Assembly (NCBI RefSeq): GCF_009917485.1
Contig: NZ_QZDT01000041.1
Coordinates: 1 to 32,807 of the forward strand
Direction: 5' to 3'
DNA length: 32,807 nt
Origin: Parablautia muri
Lineage (GTDB): Bacteria > Bacillota > Clostridia > Lachnospirales > Lachnospiraceae
Position numbers and translations under genes: made by a program. Shown in pieces: positions 15,264-23,781 of this stretch. The notes beneath the pieces are model-generated. The model saw only the letters and a program-made list of their open reading frames with translations, was not told the origin of the DNA and made no database searches. How positions within the stretch are numbered: position 1 is the stretch's first letter; the number at the start of each line of letters is the position of its first letter.

Positions 15264-17168
15264 ATGACAACATTAGAAGAGTTGGTATATTATTGTAATG
15301 AACCAGAGCCTGTAGGTGCATTAATGCTTACAGGAGAGTGGGGATGTGGAAAGACATATTTGTTGGAGCATGATCTAAAAAAACAATTAGAGCAGACACA
15401 TGTTATATTAAGAATTTCACTGTTTGGTCTTTCCGTAACTGAGGCTATAGAAGAAAGTGTTAGCAATGCATGGATGAATGCTTATTTGGAAGATAAGGGT
15501 TGGAATGAAAAAAGTGAAACATTAGGTAAGTTTAAGGATAAATTGGCTAGACTGCCATGGCCTGAAAATGTTAAAAATGTAGTATCTTTTAACCCAGCGA
15601 CTCTTATGGACGTGGAAAATTATATGAATGGGAAAAGAGTTGTTCTTGTTTTTGACGATTTAGAGCGAAGCAAATTAGATACAATAGATGTGTTGGGATG
15701 TATAAATGATTACTGTGAGAATAGAAAATTTCATACAATTGTGGTAGCTAATGAGGACAAGATACAAGATTCAGAAGAAAAATCAATCGATGAAGGAAAG
15801 GCAATGGTGCAAGAATCAGATACAAATCAGCCAATTAATGTGGTTTTGAATTGTTTCTGTCAGAATGGTGTTGCTGGAAATATTTCATATGAAGAAATCA
15901 AGGAAAAGATAATAGAGAGAACCATTAAATATAAACCAGACTACGAAGCAATTGTTTATACGATTGTGGATGCTCAAAATCAATTGTCTGAGGGATACTG
16001 TAATTTCTTGAAAAGTTATAGGAATGAGATACTGCGTCTTTTTGAGTTATCCTCTACAGAGCCAGATGATGGAATAGAAAGCTTGTTTTTAGAATCTGAA
16101 GAAAATATTACTCGTCCGCACAATATTCGAAGCTTAAAATGCGCATTACAAGATTTTTATCGGATTTACAATATTTTAGTTAAAGAAGATTTTTCTGATA
16201 TAGATAAATGGCTATGTTCTTTTATGGCTTATATGTTTGCTTATAAAGCTGGAAAAGCTAAGGCAGATAAATACGGTAATCTATTGACAGATGAAACTGT
16301 ACGAAAGTTATATCCGATTTTTAATGGTAAATATATGTTTAAAACTGCAAAGGATTGGATTTTGAAGGGGGATTGGGATGAAAATCTGCTTAATATAGAG
16401 ATTGCTGAAATTAAATCACAAAAGGAGGCTGCTGCTCCTAAAGATATACTTCGTACATATTGCCTTTTGGATATTGATGAAGATATTATACTACAAGGTT
16501 TTCCGACAATATTGGATATGGCTTATACAGGACAATTATCATTGGATGAGTACATTAATTTTATATATAATTCGTATTGGGCCAGAGAATATGGGGTTGA
16601 GCTGTTTAAAAATATTGATTGGGAGAAGGTTCAATGTGGGATTCAAAGGCATATAGAATGGATGATGATGGAAGGGGATGTAGAAGCTACATATGGAAGA
16701 ACATATATTGACTCAGAGAATAAAGGAAAGTTTACATCAGATGAATGGAAATGCTATGCGCTAATTGAGGAATTTAGAGATAAAAAGGTATTAGTTTACA
16801 GTTCTAATCGCAAATTGTATTTGGATGCTATTCAAGAGAGACCTGCTACGGTATTTTTTGAGTGCGAACGAAAAATGATGAATGTATTTGATGTTGAAAT
16901 GGCCATAGCCACAGCGAAAGCTTTTTCACTTTGTAATAATGCAGAAAAAAATAGATTTAGCATTGATTTTATAAATATGTGGCAGAATTATGCGAAGTGG
17001 CCTGATATAAAAATTATAGATACAGTACGAGGATTAAAAAAGCTTTTAGAGTTGTTAAAAACAGAAAAGGAATCATTACAGCGGCAGAATAAGACGATTG
17101 CCACAGGACATACTGATAAATTTATAAAGATTGTAGAAGAACTTATTGAAAAATCGGCAGAAACATAA
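15264..17168 (+). CDS. KAP-like P-loop NTPase, putative defence protein
   Basis: The 634-aa protein opens with a P-loop GEWGCGKT at 24-31 and has a Walker B VVLVFDDLERSK with Asp131/Asp132; the FDDLER pattern is characteristic of KAP-type NTPases. The remainder (about 200-634) is helical without a motif I recognise, and no clear membrane insertion is visible between the Walker motifs. KAP NTPases include phage-exclusion proteins such as PifA, and similar large STAND/KAP ATPases are frequent in defence islands. Base composition is AT-rich like the two HEPN genes downstream. The ATG has a GAGAGGT site. It stands alone between the toxin-antitoxin locus and repeat R2 copy 2. Confidence 0.65.
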   Translation: MTTLEELVYYCNEPEPVGALMLTGEWGCGKTYLLEHDLKKQLEQTHVILRISLFGLSVTEAIEESVSNAWMNAYLEDKGWNEKSETLGKFKDKLARLPWPENVKNVVSFNPATLMDVENYMNGKRVVLVFDDLERSKLDTIDVLGCINDYCENRKFHTIVVANEDKIQDSEEKSIDEGKAMVQESDTNQPINVVLNCFCQNGVAGNISYEEIKEKIIERTIKYKPDYEAIVYTIVDAQNQLSEGYCNFLKSYRNEILRLFELSSTEPDDGIESLFLESEENITRPHNIRSLKCALQDFYRIYNILVKEDFSDIDKWLCSFMAYMFAYKAGKAKADKYGNLLTDETVRKLYPIFNGKYMFKTAKDWILKGDWDENLLNIEIAEIKSQKEAAAPKDILRTYCLLDIDEDIILQGFPTILDMAYTGQLSLDEYINFIYNSYWAREYGVELFKNIDWEKVQCGIQRHIEWMMMEGDVEATYGRTYIDSENKGKFTSDEWKCYALIEEFRDKKVLVYSSNRKLYLDAIQERPATVFFECERKMMNVFDVEMAIATAKAFSLCNNAEKNRFSIDFINMWQNYAKWPDIKIIDTVRGLKKLLELLKTEKESLQRQNKTIATGHTDKFIKIVEELIEKSAET

Positions 17169-17287
17169 TGCCATTTGTACAATCACACATTGCTTAAGAG
17201 AAAGACTTGATAGAACGATGACAAATGGAGAGGAAGCCGAGCAGCATCGGGTAAAATAGCATGGCACGGCAAAACCGCAATTTGCCG

Positions 17288-17670
17288 ATTTGTCGAATCG
17301 CAAAATAGGGTGAGGCAAATTCCGCACAGGTGGGGTAAAGGGGGTATTTATTTTTACCCCGGGGTAAAAGTCATCAAAATCTCACAGCGGCACAGGCGGC
17401 TATTTCCAAATGATGCCATAGGAATTTGGGTACTAACAGGCAAAAGTATTGAAGAATGGCTTAAAATCAAGGGTTTTAAGGCTTGGTGGGGTTCATCACG
17501 GTGGGTGGTGGGCCCCGCTTTTTCGTGTTTTTGGATGCCGCTGATAGGATGGCGATTGGGGAAAAAATCGTACTATCAGGCAAAAGTCGGGAGTTTCCGT
17601 GATAGTATCCGAGTTTTGCGTGATAGTATAAGAGTTTCCGTGTTTGTATGGAGTTTCGCTTGTTTGTAGA
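17288..17670. repeat. Repeat R2, copy 2
   Basis: The segment 17288-17450 matches 1130-1290 closely. About 120 bases (17451-17570) that are absent from copy 1 then separate the first iteron-like unit from the rest. An open frame at 17310-17669 follows the repeat and has no ribosome site. Confidence 0.8.
17431..17670. repeat. Iteron-like array 2 (six ~20-bp units)
   Basis: Reverse-oriented units lie at 17431-17450 and 17571-17590. Direct units lie at 17591-17610, 17611-17630, 17632-17650 and 17651-17670. Consensus GAGTTTYSCGTGWTWGTATA. The five contiguous units have a strict 20-21 bp period with the orientation switch at 17590/17591. Confidence 0.7.
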
Positions 17671-17779
17671 AAAATGCTGTAGAAACGTATTAAATATCGA
17701 TTAACTATCTTTTGTTACATAGCGAATTATGGTAAGATAAAAATATAGGCAAAAGGATTGAATTTGTGAGGGTGAATAT

Positions 17780-18877
17780 ATGAGTAGTGAAATAAAAGAT
17801 AGATTCAGTAATGAAATCAAAGTTATTAAGGGATATGTAGAATATATTGAAAATAATTTTTACAATAGAAGTTGTGAAGTAATTAGGATGCAGGGTTATG
17901 AAAAATTTAGAATATTAGAAGAGTATGTCTTTTTTTCGGAAGATTATGATGAAAAGAGAAATAATAGGGAAATTTTAAGGCAGATAAATGGTATTATTGA
18001 AGTAAGAATTGTAGAACTGGGTGAGATTCTAGAAAAAAAGGAAAAGTTACAGTTACCAGAAATAAGCAAGATTATAGTAGATAATGATTTGCAGGATAGT
18101 TTATGTTCTTATATAGAATCATTGGTATATGACTGTATAAAGAATCCGGATAATTTGCCATATTCAAAATTAATTGATGAACTTTCGCCAGATAAATTGA
18201 AAGAAGAAGTTGATATGGTGGATGAGACAACGGGCGAGAAATGTTATGATATGTTATCTGTTGAAGATTATAAAAATATTTTGAATTACATGAAATGTAA
18301 ATTATATAATGATGAAATAGAAGATTTTGAATCAGAATTATATGAATATAAAGAATTGCAAACTCTATATAAAATATTTGATGACTATGCTCCGATTAAT
18401 ATATATCGGCAATCTTTTATTTTGTTATTAACGGCATTTGATGCAGTATTTTTTGATTTGGCGAGAGAAATTTTTACAAAAAATTTTTTTAGTATAATTC
18501 CTTTAATAAATTATGAAAAGAAATTTGCATTATCGGATATAGCAAAGTTTGCGAAATTTGAGGAATTCTCTTCCCAAGTTATAGAAACGATTATTGCTGG
18601 GAAATATGTTGCCGATTTAATGGAAATTTTATATAAGTATAAAAAAGATGTATTTTTCATAAGTCATGTAGATAGATTTTCAGAAGCTCTTGAAATTATT
18701 CAGAGAAGGAATTTACATGTTCATAAAAAGGGGATTGTGGATGAAAAGTATTTTACAAAAGGAAATGGTAGTGAATTTGGGGTACAAAAGGGAGAATATG
18801 CTGTTATTGATGATGAGTATTTTAATAGAGCAATAGAGCTTTTGGAACAGATTATTTTAAACTTTCCCGAAGATTAA
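17780..18877 (+). CDS. HEPN-domain protein, putative RNase of abortive infection
   Basis: This 365-aa, very AT-rich and mostly helical gene product has, near the C-terminus, an RRNLHVHKKGIVDEKYF segment containing the HEPN catalytic motif R310-x4-H315, in the context typical of RiboL-PSP/MAE-type HEPN ribonucleases. The N-terminal 200 residues are acidic and coiled with no recognised domain. HEPN nucleases often cut tRNA or other RNA when a sensor partner is triggered. Upstream GTGAGGGTG gives a ribosome site. The next gene starts 57 bases downstream and also encodes a HEPN protein, suggesting a two-gene unit. Whether they form one complex is inference. Confidence 0.7.
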   Translation: MSSEIKDRFSNEIKVIKGYVEYIENNFYNRSCEVIRMQGYEKFRILEEYVFFSEDYDEKRNNREILRQINGIIEVRIVELGEILEKKEKLQLPEISKIIVDNDLQDSLCSYIESLVYDCIKNPDNLPYSKLIDELSPDKLKEEVDMVDETTGEKCYDMLSVEDYKNILNYMKCKLYNDEIEDFESELYEYKELQTLYKIFDDYAPINIYRQSFILLLTAFDAVFFDLAREIFTKNFFSIIPLINYEKKFALSDIAKFAKFEEFSSQVIETIIAGKYVADLMEILYKYKKDVFFISHVDRFSEALEIIQRRNLHVHKKGIVDEKYFTKGNGSEFGVQKGEYAVIDDEYFNRAIELLEQIILNFPED

Positions 18878-18934
18878 ATTCAGTTTCTATTAAGTATTGA
18901 AAGTTTAATAGAAAGATATAGAAAGGAATAGAGA

Positions 18935-20497
18935 ATGGAGAATTTTGTTAATCCTTTTCCAAAATTGTGTGAAGATTATGCTCAGAGATTTGATGCCGCA
19001 AGTGATAACCGTGATATACAAGCCATTAAAAAACTTTTGATTGAAACTGAAAATTTTTTAAAGAATCATTCAGATGTTAAATATGCACCTTTATACTATT
19101 GTGTGGGAACTTCTTATGGAAATTTAAGAACATATGGATATTCAGTTAAAAGTGATAATACAGAACTATCTACAGAGGAAAAAGATCTTTCATTAGAACG
19201 CGAATTATTTTGTTTTCGGCGTTGTTTTGAACTTTTAGAAGATTCGGAATTAATAAAGGAAGAATATGAACCATATGTTTTGGGTTTAAAATTGCAGTTG
19301 TATACAAATTATGCTAATGCACTGGAGGCATGTGGGAGAAAAGCAGCGGCTATGAAGTTTTACCGTAAAGTTTTGGAAATGAATTCTAAATTTGGGATGG
19401 CAGAAGGAAATATAGGACGTGCTTTACAGCATTATTCAGCACTTGTACACGATTCTGGTCATGTGGCGTATTTGCATCATTTTGCTTATAATTATTTAAA
19501 AGATTCTTTAAGCAAGCCAGATGTTCATGAATCTGCCAAGAGATACTTTAAATGGTGTATGAATACTTATACACATGAAATTATAGAAACATTTTTGGAA
19601 AAAAAGTTAGAGATAGCAGAATATTCTTTAGGGGAAAAGACAGAAGAAACATATCGTAGATGGTGCTTACGGCATCACTTGTTTTTAAATCCATTAAATG
19701 ATCTTCCGCAAGAATTATCGTGTTTTGCAACAGATTCATTGCATTTGCCGGATATGATAACACCAATAGAACAAATAGAGCCGCCAATGTATTTTGCGAT
19801 GTTCAATCAACTAAAACAGGAATATGTATATGCAAGGTACTTATGTTATGAAGCTTTTTGTGAACGTGAGGAACCGCATTTTGCTGACAAAGAGACGCAT
19901 TTAATAAATTTATATGATTATCCACAATATTCAATTCGGATTGAGGGTTTAAAAACTGCATTTCGGCAGTTATATTCCATTTTTGATAAAGCAGCTTTTT
20001 TTGTAAATGATTATTGGGATATTGGAATACACGAAAGAGATATTAATTATCGGACAATATGGTTATCTGGCTATGGGGTGGGAAAGAAACATTATGAATA
20101 TAAAAATAAACTTATGCCAGATGAAAATATTGCGTTAAAATCAATGTTTTGGATACATAATGAGTTTAATAAGAGATTTGGTGATGCCGATAATCCCTAT
20201 GCTAAAAATATACAAGTTTTACGGAACGCATTAGAACATAAATTTGTAAAAGTACATAATGGAATTTTATATGATGGTAAACAAGGAGAAACGGAAATAG
20301 GAATTGATTCATTTTATCATATAACAGAGGATAAACTTTTGCAGTATACTTTGGAATTATTAGAAATTGTAAGGGAATGGTTGATTGACCTTACGATGGC
20401 AGTTCACATTGAAGAAATGAAGCGTAGAGATGGTGAAACAGAAGAAAAAAGTTATCCAGTGTTTTTGATGGAGTTTGATGATGAATGGAAAGTATAA
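18935..20497 (+). CDS. LA2681-type HEPN protein with TPR-like N-terminus
   Basis: The 520-aa protein has a helical, TPR-like region (about 35-190, including YTNYANALEACGRKAAAMKFY) and a long C-terminal part resembling LA2681-like HEPN proteins. The HEPN motif reads R430-NALE-H435 in VLRNALEHKFVKV. Such proteins are listed among predicted RNA-targeting toxins of defence and stress systems. The ATG is preceded by GAAAGGA. Base composition matches the neighbouring HEPN gene and differs from the GC-richer flanking operons, a sign of transfer. The iteron array 3 begins about 210 bases after the stop. Confidence 0.75.
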   Translation: MENFVNPFPKLCEDYAQRFDAASDNRDIQAIKKLLIETENFLKNHSDVKYAPLYYCVGTSYGNLRTYGYSVKSDNTELSTEEKDLSLERELFCFRRCFELLEDSELIKEEYEPYVLGLKLQLYTNYANALEACGRKAAAMKFYRKVLEMNSKFGMAEGNIGRALQHYSALVHDSGHVAYLHHFAYNYLKDSLSKPDVHESAKRYFKWCMNTYTHEIIETFLEKKLEIAEYSLGEKTEETYRRWCLRHHLFLNPLNDLPQELSCFATDSLHLPDMITPIEQIEPPMYFAMFNQLKQEYVYARYLCYEAFCEREEPHFADKETHLINLYDYPQYSIRIEGLKTAFRQLYSIFDKAAFFVNDYWDIGIHERDINYRTIWLSGYGVGKKHYEYKNKLMPDENIALKSMFWIHNEFNKRFGDADNPYAKNIQVLRNALEHKFVKVHNGILYDGKQGETEIGIDSFYHITEDKLLQYTLELLEIVREWLIDLTMAVHIEEMKRRDGETEEKSYPVFLMEFDDEWKV

Positions 20498-20706
20498 TTA
20501 ATTGTATTGAATGGGAGCGATAACTTTGGCACCCAATGGTGTCTTAGTTTTCGGTGGATAAAATTGCGGAAAGCCCACAAAGCCCGTAAATACGGCATTC
20601 TTGGCAGTACATAGGTCTGAAAGTTACATTATTTTCTTGTGTTTTTAGGGGCAATTTTACATTCGGGAGTGGGTGAATTTGTGTTCTAGGGTTTTTTTGC
20701 TAAAAA

Positions 20707-20914
20707 GTATAAACGATTTGGCGAAAGTCGGATACAATTTGGCGAAAGTGAAACCTTTTGGCAAAACCTCATACGATTTGGCAAAAGTGAAACAATTTGG
20801 CAAAACCCCATACAATCTGGCAAAACCCTATACAATTTGGCAAAAAGCGACAGTTTCGCCAAATTGTATAGGGTTTTGCCGAAAAGTATAGGGGTTTCGC
20901 CAAATAGTGTATGG
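20707..20914. repeat. Iteron-like array 3 (ten ~20-bp units, head-to-head)
   Basis: Seven units of the type ATACAATTTGGCAAAA lie with their GG at 20720, 20741, 20760, 20780, 20799, 20819 and 20839. Three units in the opposite orientation follow, with CC at 20859, 20879 and 20900. At the switch, 20822-20841 is the exact reverse complement of 20858-20877, extendable to 23 bp with one G-U. Read in the same orientation as arrays 1 and 2 the unit is GGGTTTYGCCAAATWGTATA: the same frame G-TTTYGC-GTATA with a different core. No CRISPR-type spacers exist. Confidence 0.8.
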
Positions 20915-20946
20915 AGAATTGATAAAAAGATAATGGGAAAATGATA

Positions 20947-20970
20947 AGGAGCTGTAAAGGCTCTTTTTTT
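20947..20970 (+). terminator. Terminator after iteron array 3
   Basis: A short GGAGC/GCTCT stem with a seven-base loop is followed by seven T. Confidence 0.6.
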
Positions 20971-21044
20971 GGTTGTTTTATGCTTTTCATTCCCGGAAAA
21001 TAGTCGTTTCGTGCCATCGGATGAAAAATAGGAAATTTTTGTGA

Positions 21045-21100
21045 TATAATTTTGTGGATGTAATTGCTTTAGCAGGAATAGTATTCTGCCGAAGTAATTA
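21045..21100 (+). promoter_or_regulatory. -10 element and structured leader of vanZ
   Basis: TATAAT at 21045-21050 lies just before a 15-bp imperfect stem (21061-21075 with 21086-21100, 12 of 15 matching plus G-U). The hairpin would be at the very 5' end of the vanZ mRNA, which has a leader of about 155 bases. A good -35 is not visible. Confidence 0.4.
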
Positions 21101-21213
21101 AGCAAAGACGGTAAAGGCAACCGTAGAATTAAATCAAATAGTAGTTCAATAGAATTGTGATATGATTGAATTCAACAGATCAAGACTTTGAAGAAAGGAA
21201 AAAGTGCTAAAAT

Positions 21214-21759
21214 ATGAGAAAAGAGAAAAAGCGTATATTTATCAACTGCTTATTGTACGGAGTGTTTGTTTTTTATGTCGCACTTCTTATTTTGATATTA
21301 TTTAGAACGCGACATTTAGAGCGGTCTATAAATTTAATTCCACTGCGTGGGATTATTAGTTTTTTATCGGGCAATGACTTAGTATCAAACAGAGACAGTG
21401 CTAATGTTTTACACGCCTTTGCTATAAGCAATTTGGTTGGGAATATTGTTATTTTTGTACCTTTAGGCGTTTACATTACTTCATTTACTAAAAATAAAGG
21501 GGTATGGAAAAACACCTTGCTAATTATGCTTGTGAGTATATTGGTGGAGATAATTCAAGTTATTTTTAGGTTTGGAATTGGAGATATTGATGATATTATC
21601 TTAAACAGCATAGGTGGATTGGTTGGCGTTCTTATATACAGATTGATGTTACTGATGTGTAAAGATGATTTAAAGGTACGCCGTATTATAGCAATCTTTG
21701 CTCCAATTACTGGAATAGTGAGTTTTGTAATTTTATTTCTGTATAACAGCAGATATTAG
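21214..21759 (+). CDS. vanZ: VanZ-family membrane protein
   Basis: The 181-aa protein has about five hydrophobic helices (13-32, 68-88, 98-115, 130-147 and 158-177) and the VanZ signatures LIPLRG, NLVGNIVIFVPLG and GIGDIDDIILNSIGG. VanZ-like proteins raise tolerance to lipoglycopeptides such as teicoplanin; the mechanism is unsettled. It is a lone gene here, without vanHAX-type partners. An AGGAAA ribosome site precedes the ATG at a longer than usual distance. Base composition is AT-rich like the HEPN genes. Confidence 0.88.
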   Translation: MRKEKKRIFINCLLYGVFVFYVALLILILFRTRHLERSINLIPLRGIISFLSGNDLVSNRDSANVLHAFAISNLVGNIVIFVPLGVYITSFTKNKGVWKNTLLIMLVSILVEIIQVIFRFGIGDIDDIILNSIGGLVGVLIYRLMLLMCKDDLKVRRIIAIFAPITGIVSFVILFLYNSRY

Positions 21760-21957
21760 AAAATGCCTTTTGTAGAAGCAAATAGAAAGGGAATAAAGAG
21801 GGCTGTGGTATTGGAAACAGTGTAATATCGTTGGTCTTAATTTTCTGGGGATGCTTTAGTGAAACTGAATGCTATGCTCTTATACTCTATGAGCGAAGGG
21901 AGATCTGCCGGGATGGCGCAATCATGGAGTGATTTGATAATCCGTTAATGACTTGTG

Positions 21958-22062
21958 GGGGATTTCGATAAAGCACGGAAAATTTAAAATACTTATATGC
22001 AGTGCCAGTGGAGTCTTGTGGGAGGAACGGCTGGCTCGTTTAAGGAAATGGAATGAAAGACA
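21958..22062 (+). repeat. Repeat R3, copy 2
   Basis: Matches 6905-7000 over about 95 bases, then directly joins the ACAAAGCAGGAAAGGA block that in copy 1 is some 50 bases further on. It ends at a strong terminator. The frame that reads as a peptide tail in copy 1 is broken here. 21760-21957 otherwise holds nothing recognisable. Confidence 0.75.
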
Positions 22063-22064
22063 AA

Positions 22065-22093
22065 GCAGGAAAGGAGTGGTACTCTTTTCCTGC
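22065..22093. terminator. Strong hairpin, terminator of the vanZ or merR side
   Basis: A 13-bp stem, GCAGGAAAGGAGT with ACTCTTTTCCTGC, closes on a GGT loop with one G-U pair. It lies between vanZ and the convergent merR gene and can serve both. Confidence 0.65.
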
Positions 22094-22118
22094 AATTTAC
22101 TATTCTGTGTCGGCGTAT

Positions 22119-22496
22119 TCATAAGTTCGTATTATTCACACGCTCAATCTCATTTCTGTAAAACTCAATTTTCTCATCCAATTTAATCTTATGAGCCTGT
22201 AACTGTGCTATCTGCTCATCAAGTGCCTGCCGGTGTTGTACCAGCATTTCCATCCTTTCAGAAAGGGTGGGATTACCTGCTGCCCGGAGTTTGGCATAGT
22301 GCCTGATTTCCTTGATAGGCATCCCCGTGTCTTTCAGGCGTTTGATAAATTCAATCCATGTGAAGTCTTTATCAGAATAACAGCGGCGGTTGCTGGAATT
22401 GCGTTCCGGGGCAATCAGCCCTTCGTGTTCATAATAGCGTAGGGTATGGATGCCCAGCCCCGTCAGTTTTGAAAAATCTCCGATGGAGTATTCCAA
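22119..22496 (-). CDS. MerR-family transcriptional regulator
   Basis: The 125-aa protein has an N-terminal winged helix-turn-helix (YSIGDFSKLTGLGIHTLRYYEHEGL), the usual MerR wing with RRCYSDKD, and a C-terminal dimerisation coiled coil (about 80-118). No Cys cluster for metal binding is present, so it is a small-ligand or orphan type. I chose the TTG at 22496 because TTGAGGTGA sits 5 bases upstream and the product then begins MEYSIG as usual; a GTG at 22505 is the longer option. It is divergent from an SDR gene and most likely controls the promoter between them. Confidence 0.88.
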   Translation of the reverse strand: MEYSIGDFSKLTGLGIHTLRYYEHEGLIAPERNSSNRRCYSDKDFTWIEFIKRLKDTGMPIKEIRHYAKLRAAGNPTLSERMEMLVQHRQALDEQIAQLQAHKIKLDEKIEFYRNEIERVNNTNL

Positions 22497-22515
22497 AAAA
22501 ATCACCTCAATCCTC

Positions 22516-22546
22516 TTGACATAGAGTTTACTCTACATTGTATGGT
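22516..22546 (+). promoter_or_regulatory. MerR-type promoter/operator of the SDR gene
   Basis: TTGACA (22516-22521) and TATGGT (22541-22546) are separated by 19 bp, the over-long spacer that MerR activators correct by twisting DNA. A perfect dyad, TAGAGT-TT-ACTCTA (22522-22535), lies in the spacer. Confidence 0.75.
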
Positions 22547-22578
22547 TGGATTATACCAAATCGAAGGAGGATTTTCAA

Positions 22579-23370
22579 ATGGTTCAGGAAACAGGAAAAT
22601 ATACGGTCATCACCGGGGCAAGTTCAGGCATTGGGTATGAAGCGGCAAAGGCATTTGCGGAGCGGGGAAAAAATCTGGTCATAACAGCAAGGCGCAGGGA
22701 TAACTTGGAGATGCTGAAAAAGGAGATATTGGAGGAACACTCGGACGTGGACGTTGTTATCCGAAGTACGGATTTATCCGTCCCGGAAAATGCGTACCAG
22801 TTTTATGAGGGGCTGAAAGATTATGGGATAGAGACGTGGGTGAATAATGCGGGTTTTGGAAATTATGACAGCGTGGCAGATCAGGACTTGGGAAAAATCG
22901 GGGTAATGCTGCATCTGAATATTGAGGCGCTGACAATATTATCCTCTCTGTTTGTCCGTGACTATAAGGAGGTAGATGGGACACAGCTTATCAATGTATC
23001 ATCATGCGGAGGCTATACCATTGTGCCTGCGGCTGTGACATACTGTGCGGCGAAGTTTTATGTCAGCACTTTCACGGAGGGGCTGGCGTGGGAACTGAAA
23101 GAGGCTGGTGCAAAAATGAAAGCAAAAGTGCTGGCGCCTGCGGCGACAAAGACGGAGTTCGGAATGGTGGCAAATAATGTCAGCGAATATGACTATGATA
23201 AATCTTTCGGAACATATCATACAGGCAGACAGATGGCCGGGTTCCTGCTTGAACTGTATGACAGCGAAAATGTGGTGGGAATGGTAGACAGGGAAAGTTT
23301 CAGTTTCCGGCTGGCCGAGCCATTGTTCCCATATGCGGGAAACTCATCACATAATCAGCAGCGTATGTGA
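22579..23370 (+). CDS. Short-chain dehydrogenase/reductase
   Basis: The 263-aa Rossmann-fold oxidoreductase has the cofactor motif TGASSGIG (12-19), NNAGFG, an active-site Ser in INVSSCGG and the catalytic YCAAK. ARRRDN after the second strand suggests NADP preference. The ATG at 22579 has an AAGGAGG site; the frame extends upstream to 22546 but that overlaps the promoter. Substrate is unknown. Control by the divergent MerR gene suggests a stress- or xenobiotic-induced reductase. The last 20 residues differ from typical relatives. Confidence 0.88.
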   Translation: MVQETGKYTVITGASSGIGYEAAKAFAERGKNLVITARRRDNLEMLKKEILEEHSDVDVVIRSTDLSVPENAYQFYEGLKDYGIETWVNNAGFGNYDSVADQDLGKIGVMLHLNIEALTILSSLFVRDYKEVDGTQLINVSSCGGYTIVPAAVTYCAAKFYVSTFTEGLAWELKEAGAKMKAKVLAPAATKTEFGMVANNVSEYDYDKSFGTYHTGRQMAGFLLELYDSENVVGMVDRESFSFRLAEPLFPYAGNSSHNQQRM

Positions 23371-23429
23371 GAGATACCGTGGTGTTTTGATTTTGGCTTC
23401 TGTGTAGATGGCATTTTCAGAGAATACTT

Positions 23430-23762
23430 TTATTGCTTCTGATATTCCTGATATGTCTTTCCCCATTCACACAGCCCGCCTAAGACTGGTTTCAGGGTAT
23501 TGCCTATTTCGCTTAATGAATATTCAACCCTCGGAGGGACTTCCGGGAAAACAGTTCTAAGGATGATTCCCTGTTCCTCCAGTTCCCTGAGCTGTTCCGT
23601 CAGTGTCTTGGTGGTGATGCTGCCCAGGAACCGCTGCAGCTCATTGAAACGGATTGTGCCTTTGGAGAGATGCCACAATATTTTCAATTTCCATTTCCCG
23701 CTTAAGATATTCAGCCCAAGTTCAACCGGGCATTGTTCATCCACTGCCTGCACCTTTGCCAT
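23430..23762 (-). CDS. HxlR-family transcriptional regulator
   Basis: The 110-aa winged-helix protein has the family pattern CPVELGLNILSGKWKLKILWHL, then RFNELQRFLGSITTKTLTEQLRELE and a C-terminal LCEWG segment. The lone N-terminal Cys (in QCPVE) is the redox- or aldehyde-sensing Cys used by YodB/HxlR-type members. The ATG follows AAAGGGG. It is divergent from the amidohydrolase gene and probably represses both through the dyad between them. Confidence 0.9.
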   Translation of the reverse strand: MAKVQAVDEQCPVELGLNILSGKWKLKILWHLSKGTIRFNELQRFLGSITTKTLTEQLRELEEQGIILRTVFPEVPPRVEYSLSEIGNTLKPVLGGLCEWGKTYQEYQKQ

Positions 23763-23781
23763 TATGTATTACCCCTTTCCA

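Noticed and set aside
17310-17669. 119-aa open frame across R2 copy 2 and the iterons
   Set aside because: Lies on repeat and iteron DNA, lacks a ribosome site, and is not preserved in R2 copy 1.
20707-20914. CRISPR array
   Set aside because: Units abut at a ~20-bp period with no spacers and reverse orientation midway; this is an iteron-type array.
20686-21120. 144-aa minus-strand frame with repeated LPNC/FCQ words
   Set aside because: Its repeats are the translation of the iteron units.
22546-22578. Longer SDR start
   Set aside because: It overlaps the -10 element; AAGGAGG fits the ATG at 22579.
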